Source: Endocalyx cinctus (taxonomy: Eukaryota; Ascomycota; Sordariomycetes; Amphisphaeriales; Apiosporaceae). From it: a stretch of DNA of 64,000 bases. Shown here in pieces: positions 36,775 through 49,707 of this stretch; positions within the stretch are counted from its first letter, which is position 1, and every line of letters starts with the position of its first letter. A model generated the notes under the pieces. The model had not been told where the DNA came from. It ran no database searches and worked only from the letters and a program-made list of their open reading frames with translations. Location of the stretch: positions 1,895,345 through 1,959,344 of the forward strand of contig BCKC01000008.1 in NCBI GenBank assembly GCA_001600455.1. Direction: 5' to 3'. The position numbers and the translations under genes were made by a program.

Positions 36775-39232
36775 ACAGGGGGGCCTGTTCAAGATCTCAG
36801 ATGCCAAGAACTCGTTTTTTTTTTCCTAGTGTAGTATTCTAATGGTAATATACGCAGGTCCCTTGTCAGTGCAATGCGGTGTGGTGTAACTGGGGCTGAC
36901 TGGCCAACACCAACACTTTACATACATTGTATACATGTACATAGTGTACATAGTAGGTCAAAGTGGTAACAGCTGATAAGCGAGATGGATACCTATCTCC
37001 ACTACTCGGCTTGGATACCGAAGACGAAAGAAACACAACAATGTGGTAGGGTAGAATTTGGAAAGAGAGAGACAGAGGATGCAAAGGTGGCCGGCCACCT
37101 CAGACGGAATTTGGAGGTAAGGAGGTAAGGAGGGATGAGGTACGCAAAGACGGGGGAATCGAAGCATCTCGCCAACTGAACATTTGGAATCTTGAAGTTT
37201 TCTTCCCTTTTTCTTTTTCCTTTGATTTTTAGGATGCTGTCGCTTATTATGGCTCACAACACACTCTTAGTTTCAGGGTACAGGAACCGAAGGTGATAAA
37301 CAGCGATTCACGATCACTCACGATGAAAATCATGATCATATACGATGTGCGGATAAGGTGAGCTATTTTGGTTAATTGTCGATTTGGTTTATACTACAAA
37401 CACACGCTTAACGGCTTGGCACGCTTGATACCGGCACTCGAGGATTATCGAACGTGACATGGTCAATCTCTAAATATGCCCATGTGTAAATGTCGATCTG
37501 TTTGCATACAGATTATGACGGAATAACCATCGGTAGCGCAAATGTGAACCGAACAAAAAATTCAGATGGGAGATTCAAAATAGGGATGGAATATAGGACA
37601 TGGGATTGTGCGTGTACTCAACCTTTGAGACGAGGAGGTGCGGGCGTTTGCCGCATCGAAACAAGAGCGCTTCTTGGCTTGCAAGTCCGATGTGAAGCAA
37701 TTTTCAGTGCGTGCTCCCATCACTGTAAATCATCATGGTTGACGTATCGATCAGAATGATTTGAATTGATGGGTTATGCGTATATGAGACGACGATTGTT
37801 ATTACAGTGTGATCGGGGGGATGGTAAGATGATCTACGCGGTACTGTAGAGAAGCGCTTGGCCGGAGTTGAGGCTCTGACCGGCTGCCATGTTACCCATT
37901 CTTTCTTATTCATCTATTGATCAGAGGGGGTGTGGTATAATCTTGACAAGTACTATGGTACATGGTACAGTTAGTGTAGTGTAGACAAACTTCCCCTGTT
38001 CTTTCTAAACGACAACGGAGATCTGTGGCTTGAGGCTCGAGGCTTTTTGCGGGTACGGCGTTCTATGTGGCTGTAAGAAGAAGTACTTATTTCTAAGTAG
38101 ATGATTGGATAGATCGTGATGGAGGCGGCTAGAATAGTGGCTGCTGACGGCTGAATCTGATCAAAGGAGATAACTTGTTATACTAAATGAAAAAGAAGAA
38201 AAAGGTCAATAATAAAAAGACTCTTTAAGACGTTTTACCATGAAAACTGGCAAAGAACGAAACTCGGTTTGCCTGATCTCCGGAACAATGGTTGACTCTA
38301 ATTGGTCAAAAGATGTAAAAGCAGGGGGTTAAGGAGGGCTTCTGCGACGCTTGGAGCCTCATAATTTAAATTGATCCACCGAGCCGATTTCCCCATGTTA
38401 AGCCTAAGCCATAAGCAGCCTACCGGTTACCCTTGGATTACCCTTGGCAGATGAGCTGAGAGAGAGGCGTTAGCTCAACTAAAATGGTGTATACAGTAGG
38501 TAATGCGCTAAAGCAGTGCGCTAAACGCTATAATACACTACACTACGGAGTACACTACACACTACAATTGACGCGACAGATTATTGCTCCGTACCCACTA
38601 CCTTAATCATACTACCTAATTCTTTCTTTTCCTTACTCCGTACTTCATTCATCTTATAACAAGATCCGGTGTACATACCCTACTTAGGTAGTAGGCCAAC
38701 GGTACTTTGAACGCCGATATGACGACATGTTACAACCAAGCGCTGAAAGTATATTATCTAACCTAGTATTATCCAGCCCAGTATTACTTCTTGATTACTA
38801 GTGTAAGGGTTAGAGTCGGTATTCCGTTCTGTATCCGTTCGTTTATCAAACATCTTATCTCACAAGATCTACATTGTTCTCGGCGGTAGAGTAATATAAC
38901 GTACAAGTATACACGCATGGAAAACACACTGAAGAGATGATGTTTTCGATCGAGTTTAGTAGACTCTTTGGTTAATCAGACTCACAGGATACCTTTGAAA
39001 TAAGACGAATTTAGTCTGAAATCTCTAATTTGTCGTCAAGTGACAGGCTGGCGGTAGTAGCATAATAGATACTGTAACTATCGTCGCATCAAATCTAAGC
39101 TATACATCATAATACCTACTTCGTCTTACCGACCTAACCGAGATGGCTTGAAAAGAGAGATCCAATAGAAAATCTTTCCTCCGCAAGGGTCATTTAAGCT
39201 TTTTTTCATCTTTCCCTTTCTCTCCCATGCTC

Positions 39233-39233
<1 letters not shown>

Positions 39234-39265
<32 letters not shown>
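39234..39265 (+). repeat. C32 homopolymer
   Basis: An uninterrupted run of 32 cytosines flanked by TCTCTCCCATGCTCT and TAACCC. It is far longer than any other C run in the window. Such runs can fold as an i-motif, or as a G-quadruplex on the other strand, and are often mis-sized in assemblies. Confidence 0.95.
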
Positions 39266-39268
<3 letters not shown>

Positions 39269-39907
39269 CCCATGTCCCATGTCAATTCTGATGCGTCTAG
39301 GGAATGAGTGTGCCAAGACAGCAAGGTTCCTTAAGCATCAAGACACCTCTTTTTTCTATCTGTTTCCCGCTTCTATACACGGACCCCTTGAATTGCCCTG
39401 CCATCATCTCTTTTCCTCTATTTGCTCATCTCTTGTTTTGAGACTGTGGATACGATAGTTCATTTCTATGGTACCGACCGGGGTATCTGATGGAACTCCC
39501 TGTTGCGGAAGATTCACACCCTCCAATTTCTCAGGCACGAGTTGTTCGAGATGCCTGCTCTAAGTAGTTCCTCATATCTATATAAGGTTGGATGTCTTGG
39601 CTCTCATCATTATAATGCTTTTTATTCTCCTTCATCAAGCACTTTTTAATTCGGATTCTTCGTCCACTTCTTATCATTCCTTTCTTCTTTTCTAGAATGC
39701 GCTGGTAGTGTGTCTTATTCATTCGTTCCTTTCTACCAACTATTTTTTGATTTAGCCCATTTCGCTTCAGCGTCTGTGACCCATTCATTTTGAGTATTCG
39801 AAAACGGTCTGGGACCTTTTTGAAACTTTTTTTTTTTTTCGATTCTTTTTTTTTACCTCGACGAATTTTCGTACCTCTCTCGCCCATCCGGCTCTTATAC
39901 AGTAATC

Positions 39908-41491
39908 ATGTTGACCAAGAACGTCCTCATTGCGCTGGCCAGTATGGCCATGGTCGCCGATGCGTCCATCATCCGCCCCTACGACAAGATCATGCAACGC
40001 CGTGCTGCCACTTCTCTCGAGACCCGTCAGTTTGGTAACCGCTTTGGTGGTGGTAACAAGAACAACGGAAACAACAACAACAACGGAAATAATAATAACA
40101 ACAACAACAACAACAACGGAAACAACAACGGAAACAACAACAATGCTGCTTCCCTAACCCTCGATTCCAATGCTGTCCAGACTGGCTCTGCGTCCGATGG
40201 TAACCCGGATGCGTCCGCAGGCGAGTCCGCTTCCAAGACGTACGTATTCGCAAGCGATCATTTTCGAACCACGCTCGAGGCTAACTCTTACTAGTGATAA
40301 CGCAAACTTCATCAACTTCTGCTCCGGCAAGACATTGACGAACGGTTTACAGAACAAGGGTGGTTCTTGCAACGGTATTGGTAAGTTTGGTTCTCCGCCC
40401 TGCAACTTCTGACGTGGTCGTCTAATTAGAGCAGTTATGGGCAACATCCCATCCACCAACAACATGGTTTCCAGTGTTATCTTGAACCCGCAGAACAACG
40501 ACAACATCCAGGCAAACCAGGACTTCGACATCCAAGTCCAAGTCGCCAACTTTGCCCCCGGTACTTTCACCAACGCCGACAACACCTACTACTCTGCCCC
40601 GCAGGACTTGGATGGAAGCGGTAACATCATTGGTCACACTCACGTTACTGTCCAGGACTTGGGTAACTCGTTGAACCCGACACAACCCTTGAACGCTCAA
40701 GACTTCGCCTTCTTCAAGGGTATCAACGATGCTGGAAACGGTCAGGGCACTCTCTCGGCTACTGTTGATGGTGGTCTGCCTGCCGGTAACTACCGTGTCT
40801 GTACCATGTTCGCCGCTGCCAACCATCAGCCCGTGATCATGCCCGTCGCCCAACGTGGTGCTCAGGATGATTGTACACGATTCACTGGTGAGTATTCTTA
40901 CATGCCTTAAGCCGCAAGTAGAGGGTGAAATCCTAACAAGAATAATAGTTGGCGGTAACAACAACAACAACAACAACAACGGAAACAACAACAATAACAA
41001 TGGAAACAACAACAATAACAATGGAAACAACAACAATAACAATGGAAACAACAACAACAACAACAGTAAGATATAATACACATTGCACTTTTCCCTTTTG
41101 AGATGGTGGTGGAATCCTAACAGAGATGGTAGATGGCAACAAGAACAACGGAAACAGTAATTCTAATAATGGCAATAACGGTTCCAACAATAATGCTAAC
41201 TCGAGTTCACAGAAATCTAATCTCGGTGGTGCTGCACCTTCCATTACGTAAGCAATACTTCATCTATACTTTTCAGAAACAGAAAGCTAATTTCATCGCA
41301 CCACTAGCAACACGGGAAACTCGAAACGTCCTTTCGCTGTCAATGGCAACACATTCACCAGCAAGGCGGACGCTACTGAACGGGCTTGTTCTATCCAGAA
41401 CAACGCCTGCTCAGACGCTGTTAACAGTGGTGCCTCGTTCACATTATCTGATTGTCAAGCCCAGCTATCTGCCTGTAACTCAGGCTCGTAG
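39908..41491 (+). CDS. Secreted Asn-rich fungal protein with Cys-rich C-terminus
   Basis: Six exons (39908-40239, 40295-40380, 40435-40887, 40949-41065, 41133-41247, 41308-41491) join to 428 aa. All five introns are 54-67 bases. A signal peptide (MLTKNVLIALASMAMVADA) is followed by a dibasic site, a Gly/Asn-rich tract and a conserved domain at about residues 113-290. That domain includes TLTNGLQNKGGSCNGI, IGHTHVTVQDLG, FFKGINDAGNGQGTLSA and NYRVCTMFAAANHQPV. Exon 4 is almost purely Asn with Gly spacers, exon 5 is also Asn-rich, and the last exon carries four Cys (RACSIQNNACSDAV; LSDCQAQLSACN). This domain is common in secreted fungal proteins. I recall it carrying an incorrect ribosomal-protein-S17 label in some annotations. 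The biochemical role is unknown; a wall or matrix protein is the best inference. Confidence 0.85.
40949..41065 (+). repeat. Exon made of Asn/Gly codon repeats
   Basis: Exon 4 of the secreted protein gene consists of AAC/AAT codons interrupted by GGA about every seventh codon (a GNNNNNN-type unit repeated about five times). It is 117 bases long with matching phases at both ends. Confidence 0.9.
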
Positions 41492-44400
41492 TTGCGCTAG
41501 CCAAGATTTTCTTGTTTTTCCTTGTTATTATTTTCAGTTGATGTTGCGGAATAGAGTACGGATCGGAAAGAGTTGTTTTTATATCCCATTGTTGTGCGAG
41601 TTGTCTGATCTGGGGTTGGAGGGTGGATGATGATACGGGACATGCTTTTTTTTTCTTACGACCCTAATTGGCATGTCACGGATTCTCATCGTCTACTTGG
41701 TGTGGGGGTTATTAGAGAGGATGGAGGAGGAAGAAGAGAGGTATGGCGATTTTTCTTTTTCTCTTTCTGGCCCTTCTAAAAAATTTTTTTTGAGTGGGTG
41801 GAGGTTGTGTAAGGTGATTATCATATATCTTAATGGATCTTTACAGCAACCTTACTTGGTTTCCCCCCCTTCTCCTTCGCGTGAAGTTAACCAAGACAGA
41901 AAGAGAATCATATCTTATCCTTCCCCCTCCTCCTCTTGGGTTACTGTATATTTTCTGGTTCGGGGACTTTTTAGAGCGGGTAACAAGTACGACTATTCTA
42001 GTTTTATTTTATGATTTTTTATTTTTCCTTTATCAAAACGCCAATTTACTCGGTGGACTGTATGGGCTACTTCTATATAGCGGGTCAAAACGAATGGAAA
42101 GGCACATTCTCCAGCGTACTTCGCTATTATCTTTTTTCTTCTCTATCGTTGTATTTTGCCTTTGACTCAGTGACCATGTATGATTTCGCACTTAGAAAAA
42201 TAAACTGAATTTGGGAATGGCGAGACAATTGGAAAAGCCCAATACTGACTTAGGAGCGAAAACCTTGCTGCGAAATGGATAGGTTGCGCTTGGCTCTTGT
42301 GAACACGTGCCCCATCCGAGATGTAACTACGAGCCCCTTTCCGGCACAGTCTGAAACAAGATCCGAGATTTCAGTAATTTGCCGAGGCCTCAACCCCCAT
42401 GCTACCTATCATTGAACTGCCTACCTTGTTTTAGTCCTCCGGCACCTTGATATTTTATCCCTTCTTCTTTCTTACCTTGAATTTTCATAGCGTCTGTATC
42501 GTATCCTTTGATGCCATGAAATTTAATATGACGTACCTAGATACGGTGTGAAGTATTACACTATATCTTCCTCACGCCCACGCTTATGGCAATAAAAACG
42601 GTATTAAGACATTTATTATATTTAGTTATCCGTCGTTTCAAACTATAAGCTAGGTAATATTGTAGTCTTTAACATCGGCTCATTTGTGAGACTATCGTTA
42701 CCGGCCGTGGAGTAGTAAGCATTATAGTCGGTAGTATAGCTCCGAGCCTGTTCTCGCGCGAAACACGGATGTTACGGCGTTATGGGTGAAAGACATAAAA
42801 ACCCGAGACTGAAGAGAAACAAATACAATTTAGGTATCTCGTGTATATATATGTATGTACTATGTATGTGTGATGGGAAGCGGGTGCGGACCATATAGCT
42901 CAAGCTGCTAAGTTTGAAAGTATGTGATACTATTATGGCCTTTTTACCCTGAAGGTCAGATACGAAAAAAAAAATGGGTGAAGAAAATCCCCCCCACTAG
43001 AAGAAGGCTAAAACAAACTACGGTGGCTTAAGCGTTTTGTTTTTCTTCTTTCTTCTATCCCTACGCCGAGAGAGAGAGAGAGAAGAAAAGATGAAACTAT
43101 CTGTGAGCAAGTGGAACCTCCTCGTTATAAAAGAGTATCCTGGTTCATGTCTTGTTATAGATTGAAGGAATGGAAACCATCGTGATATATATGATATATA
43201 GAACATGGATGTATATAGAAAAAAAAAATAACCATCGTCGGCTTCCTGCATCAGTGCGGAAAAAATGCGGTATCCTATCTTGTCGTAGCCTAAACCCGCC
43301 GCAGCAGATACTTAATCGAACTGCGTTTTTAGTACTGAATATAGGTACTTCTACTATCCATTCACCTATCTTCCATCTCTGGGAGAGGGATAGAGAGGGC
43401 AGGCTCTCCCATCGTAGGAAATTCCCTCTCACTCTATCGAAGTGATCTCCATTTCGCTCCTCGAGGGGGCTCTTACTCTTTGATCTTCGACGATCTACTC
43501 TAGTTTTTCATTCTCTCCCCAGAGTAGAACAGATGGCAAGGGGTAAGCGAGAGTTAACTAGCTAAGTTGTGGGTATAATTGGCGAGATGTGACATCTCGC
43601 TGTTTAAGTTACCAAGATTCTTATAGTCGCTGACGATGTATTTCCGTAAGTCCTCACTCGAGAAAAGCCCTAATCCCTACCAGCCTAACCTACTTACTAA
43701 TACACGTAGATAACTTCTACCGGTGGTAAATAAGATCTTAGAAGAAGCGACAAATACAGGCAGGTAGGTCATTCATATACGGCTTCATACGCAATATAGT
43801 CGATCTCCTTTAAAGTAAGTCTGAGCTAGGATGTATCAGTCGTATAACGATCCTGAGAAGGGATACGATGCACAGGTACGGATAATGCTAAGTCACGGTA
43901 TGAAAAGCTAACAATGCTCTGAAAGACAAGGTACTATTTGAACTAGCGCGATAAACAGCGGTCATAGATGGGCGGCAGACAACAATATATATATTTGCGT
44001 GGATATCTCCATCTGGGGTATATCGAAGCATGTCTCGGAATCATACAGAAACACTAAGCAAGTTAACATACATTTTCAACTTCAACTGGTGTTCAAATAG
44101 AAAGCACCAAACAACGACGACGTCCCCCGCTCCTCTCAGTCAAGTTTAGTTCGTTCCTCATATGGTGGTAGTAAGATAGAAAGAAAAATAAAAAATAAAC
44201 AAAAACCCCACGCAGATAAGAAAATCATCCACTCTTTCCCTCTTCGTCTCTAAACTTGAGGTAGGTAGTCTAGTCGACGAGGGAAGAGGTTGGATGTTCA
44301 TAAAAAAAAATTGTACATTATCTTTAAAAAGCAATGATCGAGGAGAATGATTCGAAATCCTCTCATCTTCTCTTATTCTTGCCAGCCGGAGAGTGGTCGC

Positions 44401-44964
44401 CCAATAGAATATCGCGAAAAGGAATTAAAGAAAAGAAGTGGAATATGATAAAAAAAAATATAAAAAAAAAAAAGGAAAAAGAAAAAGAAAGAGGACGCCT
44501 TGCCGTGCAAGAGTATGTTTGAGCAAAACAGAGATACCCCACGGAAGCGTGTGAACAAGGAATAGCTATAGCGTTACAATTGGAGGAATATACATCTAGG
44601 GTTCTCTCTACCCTAGAAGAAAGAAAGTAGAAAATAATAATAATAATAATGTCGTATCATCGTGAGGACTTGAAAGATGCAAGCGCGTAACATGTCCTTC
44701 ACCAAGAATAAATATCCGATGAGACGCAGCGTCCTATACCGTCAACTGCAGACGAAGACGTGATGGAAAGCGGCTGAAAAAGGAGATATGATAGAATGTG
44801 CAAGTACCAGTACACGTTAAAACCCGATTTGGCAGTTACGACAGAATATACAAGTGCTTGCCTAGGGCTTTTCGAGAGTACGTGTCGCGTATCGTTCGAC
44901 ATCGTGTAAATCCCATAAGACTTGGAAAGAGAGGTAGATGGGCTGAGTAGGGCTGGGGCTGGTC
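41492..44964. other. Gene-poor 3.5 kb interval
   Basis: No gene was recognised. Short open frames (41673-42014, 41833-42165, 43170-43445) are AT-rich or Ser/Phe-rich without domain features. A 19-base perfect palindrome lies at 43582-43600. An A-rich patch at 44450-44490 and (ATA)n near 44635 lie close to the 3' end of tea1. Confidence 0.5.
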
Positions 44965-47900
44965 TCACTTTTTAACGGTGCTGGGCTTGTCTTTCTCTCG
45001 CTCCTCGGTATCAAGCCTCTTGCGCCAGTCAGCTAAGCTTTCGCTGAGACCCAGACCACTAGTTGCATCTTCATCTTTAGCAGCGGCGGTCCCTTCAAAA
45101 TCGAATGTGTTCGAGAGACGGTAGTTTTTATTTGTCGTTTCCCAGTGGGATCGCAGCATATCAAGCTCGTTAGCCAGATTATCCAGAGCAGTGCTGTTCC
45201 TTGCGTCCCCTAAGGCACTGTACACGCTTTCTGCTTCTGAGCTTGCTTGCCGACTGTGGCCCATACCATTGGTTCCGTGAGAATGGGCTGGCTGCTCAAT
45301 TCCGCGACTTTGTCTTCTGTAGGTGTCTACAGAGGACTCCACATGGTTAAGCAGTAGGCTGACCTTTTGTTCAGCCTCCTGAACTTGGGTTTGGAGAACA
45401 GTATTTTCCTGTTGAAGCTGAGAGAATTCCTTCTCGCGGGTGCTCAAACGATCCATGACCTCGTTACTACTCTTCAGAGCAGTATCGCGATCTCGCTTCA
45501 TGGATTCCAGTTCTTGTTGAACGGCACCTAGCTCTTCGGTAAGCTGTACGGAAGTTGCTCTAAGCTCGTCTTCCAATGCCGTTATCTTATTCTCTAGAGA
45601 CGACTTCTCCTTCTGCCAATCCGCAGGTGCGGCCCCGTCACCTAATACGCTGCGCTCCTCAAGTTCAAGATTCTCATTCTTTAGACGAGTGTTCTCGGCC
45701 TTGTACTTAGAAAGCTCATCCTTAATTCGCTTCAACATTTTCTCCGTGCCCTTGACGTAATGCACAGCGGACTGGTAGTCATGCTCGAGCTGGCTCACTC
45801 TGTCTCGGTAAGCCGCTTCGGTCTCTTGTACTTGAACTGCGAATGCTTGTTTGGTTTCTTCATGGGCAGCAACCGCCTGGGCAAGTTGTCGTTCGAGATC
45901 GCCATTTCGGTTGGGATCTGGTGAATCTGTTCTGCCACTCATTCCTCGCACACGAGCTAGGCTGGTAGGGCTAATACCCCTCTCGTCTAGCAAGCCCTTC
46001 AAGGTGTTATACTGAACTGCCATCGCGTTGGACTCGAGCTGCTGGTTAGAGAGTTGGCTCTTGAGATCGGAGTTCTGCGCTTGTAGCGTTTGCGTTTCTC
46101 GCATAATGGATTGCAGTTGACGGCGAATGGTGACACCTTCTCTGCTAGATTGCTCCTGGTAGACTTCTAACCCGGCAATGCGTTCTTCTGCACTACGAAG
46201 CTTATCAGAGGCAGCATCTGCTTCATCCTTATACTTCTTAACCAGAGCGTTTGCTGTGCCTAGCTGACTTTGTAGGGCAGTAGCACGTTCAGCATCTGCT
46301 CTGTCGACTTTGGCAGGATCGGCAGCAAACTTATCTAAGCCGGCAAGGACGGCTTCACGGTGTGCATTAGCCTCAGCGGCATGACGCTCAGCGAGTTCTT
46401 CGGCATCTCTCAAGCGTTGGGTCACCGCGACAAGTTCCGCAGTACGAACTTCGTGTTCAGCTTTAAGTTTAATAAGCTTCGACTCGACCATCTCACGCTG
46501 AGTCTTCTCCTCATCAAACTTCATTTCAAGATGAGTCCGCACCTCATTCGACTTAGCAATCGCATTTCGAAGAGATTCAAGCGACTCGTTATTTGCCTGT
46601 GAGTTCCCGGCAACATCGTTATATTTGGACTCGAACTCGTCCTTTTGTAGGCGAAGCATTTGCATAGCTGCACTAGCCTCGGCGCTGGCTACGGATTGTT
46701 CCCGAGCCTCGTGTTGAGCATTATGCAACTCAGCCCTCAAGCGTTCAACTTCAAGCGAAGTCTCCTGTTTGTACGTTTCTAAATCCGTCATTCGCCTCTG
46801 GGCAGCAGCACTGGTCTCATCAGCTAACTGACGCGCGCGCCTCTCCGCCTCTAGTTCAGACAGAGCTTGATTTAGATTGCTTTGAAGCTCCTTTTGGATG
46901 TTGAGAGTTGAAGTAAACTTTCGGTTGAGGTCAGCGTATCGTTCATCGCTCGCTCCATCTCGTTCCTTTTCGCCGTTGCTCGCTGATTTCGCCTTCGCAT
47001 GTAAAGCCTCCCGAAGGGCCGTGTCGCGTTGCTTCTGGGCCTCTGTCATTTGCTTTGCAGCTGTAATAGCATGTTTATCCATGGAGCCTTGCATGTTGGC
47101 TATCTCTTGTCTGATAGCTAGAAGTGCTTCGACGAAGGGCTTTTCGTCATCATCCATTGTCTCCGTAGCACGACCCTCGAGTGTGGGACTCAGGTTAGCA
47201 TTGGAAACGTAGCCAGCCTTCCGGGCCAATTCAAGCTCCGAGGCATACCACGCATTCCTATTACGTGTTGCGTCTAGCTCTTTCAGTAAAGCTACTGTTT
47301 GGGAGTTCCTGTTAGAACCCTTTCGCGCTAAAGAAGTGCTCGGTTGTCGGACTGGTGCGGGTGGAGAAGCAGGGCGGTTAACGACATTCTTGAGATTCGG
47401 TTCCGTGGTGCTATCTACAGAGCCTTGGCCGCGAGTCTGCCTTGTGCTCTTGGACTTCGCGGCATCCGACAGCGCAGCATTCTCTGCCCTGGAACCACTC
47501 CTGGCACTCTGCTGGTTGGGCGTCCGTCGTCCATTCGTAGCAGGGCTTTCGCCTCTGGGAGCGGGAGATTGATTTCGACTCCCCATAGAAGAACCGGCAC
47601 CGGCTTCTCTTTCGATTCTATCAATAGATGCATTTCGTACACGCTTACTATCCACGTTTGGTCGGGGTGGTTGCCCTTGCGGTGGTGGTCCCGATGGAGT
47701 CGAAGTCCCAGCAGCTCTCGGTAGTTTCGATATGCCACCACTCACGGGAGGAGGCCCATTGATATCGACGCCATTAGTTTTGCCCGACCCTGTCGGACTA
47801 CTGGGTCCCCCAGGAAGCCTCTTAGGATCAGGACCGGTCGATCCATCTCGAGATGGTGCGCCGCGAGCATTAGCCTCAATACTTGGTCTTGACCCTTGCG

Positions 47901-49485
47901 GCAGTTTTTGTGAACTGGATTGACCCTGGGGATCGGCAGGATATCTGATCTTAACGGTGTCTAACACAAAGACAGTCGATAGATCGTTCACCTGGTTGGT
48001 AGTCGTACTAGGTTCTCCACCAACGACGACAACGGATTTTCCTACCGTCGTCATACTATGCCCAGACCGCGGAGATGGAGAGGGTCCCATATTTTGGAAT
48101 GTGTACCAACGTCGAGATGGGATCCTGAAAGCGGCTAGGTCTCCCAGGTCGACACCTTCTTCTGTACGACCGCCGAAGATGTACATGACATCGTCTACCA
48201 AAGTAGCAGCATGACCTTCTCTCGGCACCGGGATGTAACCAATACAGTCAAGCGAAGACCATTGGTTGACAGCCGGATCGTAACACCACACATCGTTAAA
48301 CCATTCGAAACCGTTGGTTCCACCGAAGCTAAATTACTTCACATGAGCCTCCACACAATGTTCACGATTTCAGGTGCACTTACAGATACATCTTGTCATT
48401 ATACGTTACCATGGAATGATTGGTCCTCGCGGGGGGTACTTTACCCTGGGGTCCAGTGCCAGATTCGTTATTTTCACATAGGATCTCCCAACGGTTATTT
48501 GGCATCTGCAGCTGGTTCAGGTCGAAAGAGGCGAGGTCATTCATAAAGTAGCCTTCTACTTGTCCACCAAATATATAAATCTTTGAGCCGACGATATTCA
48601 AGGAATGGCCATATCGACCTGAAGGCCGAGGACCAGCTGGTAAAGCTCTGGACCACTGTCTCGTAGCTGCAATATGCCGTTAGTCGAATTCAAGGTTAAA
48701 CAAATAGCATGAGAAGACATAGTTAGCATATACTTACATGTGTTAAGGAGATAAAGAGTTTCATCTAACACATCGGTCTCGTCGATCTTCGTGTCTCCGC
48801 CGTAGACGATGAATGCGTTACCCACAAGTAAAGCTGCGTGTCCTACTCTTGGGCCTGGGCTTTCAGAAGTGGTAGCAAGCGGGTAGCAAGCCATAGTTCC
48901 ACCGGCCTCAATCATCCATAGATCTCCTTTTACGGTTGAGCTATTGATCAAACCGCCCATGACGTAGATATCACCTTCCTTGGAAGAAACGGAATTGACG
49001 GCGGCGCCATATCGAGGGAATGGGCTCGGTATAGACGACGTAAAGGATAATTGTCGAGACGACCACGGATATAGAGAGGGGTTGACATTTTGCGACGGCG
49101 CATTTCGGAACTTTAGTTTTTTAAGAAAAAGATTTTAGGTTAGCATAGTTCGCAAGTGGATGGTCGCCGTTGAACAAGGCGCATCGATAAGGATGATGGC
49201 GGATAAACTTACTGGTAAATCACTCTGTTGCTGAGGTTGGCGCTGAGCTAACTGTTGAGACTGGTCGGGTGCGCCACGGCGTGAAACGTATTTTTCGGTA
49301 TCTGGGCTCGGTGTAGCCTCATCCATTGAATTTAAACTACCTGTAGGTGTTGACCGTGCGGCCTTCTCTTCCCGAGCGATCCTCCCTGCAGGACTCTGCA
49401 TAGAATTACCAGAAACAGGTGTTCCCTCTCGAACCTGTATATTTCTGTCTTGAGAAGACTTCTTGGATTTGAATAGGAACGCCAT
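44965..49485 (-). CDS. tea1: Kelch-repeat / coiled-coil cell-polarity protein (Tea1/Kel1-like)
   Basis: Cell-end marker carried by microtubules that directs polarised growth in hyphae. Exons 49213-49485, 48738-49110, 48384-48666 and 44965-48328 join in frame to 1430 aa, with introns of 102, 71 and 55 bases. After a basic start (MAFLFKSKKSSQDRN) come six or so kelch repeats at about residues 100-435. Clear blades are EGDIYVMGG, NAFIVYGGDTKIDETDVLDE, IYIFGGQVEGYFMNDL, MYLFGGTNGFEWFNDVW and MYIFGGRTEEGVDLGDL. A Pro/Ser-rich linker of about 200 residues leads to long heptad coiled-coil from about residue 650 to 1320 (for example LEERSVLGDGAAPADW and VQQELESMKRDRD). The fungal kelch-plus-coiled-coil order is diagnostic of Tea1/Kel1. 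The 5' flank carries an A29 run (49676-49704). Confidence 0.93.
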
Positions 49486-49675
49486 GGCGAAATACAGCCA
49501 GGCCCCTTAAAGAGGATGGCTTTTTTTTTCTTGGTTATTTGACTGGTATATACAATATGTTATGCTCTTAATTGACGTCGTCGTCGAAATAACGAGTGAT
49601 AGTATAGGAAATCCAGTCGCAATATGTTTCGAGTATAGGCGATTCTTATGGGGAAGTATATCAAGGGCGAAAGCG

Positions 49676-49707
<32 letters not shown>

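Larger units (their letters stand above)
34886..39907. other. Gene-poor 5 kb interval
   Basis: No complete gene was recognised. It contains a 56-codon coding-like stretch ending at a stop near 35658 (see findings). Copies of TACGGAGTA/TACTCCGTA lie at 35632, 38544 and 38634. It also holds an imperfect hairpin with tRNA-like sequence at 36700-36790 and a C32 run at 39234-39265. The last 100 bases before the next ATG are T/C-rich, as in a fungal promoter. Confidence 0.55.

Noticed and set aside
42881..42935. Sequence ATATAGCTCAAGCTGC resembling a tRNA A-box
   Set aside because: No acceptor stem or B-box can be paired around it.
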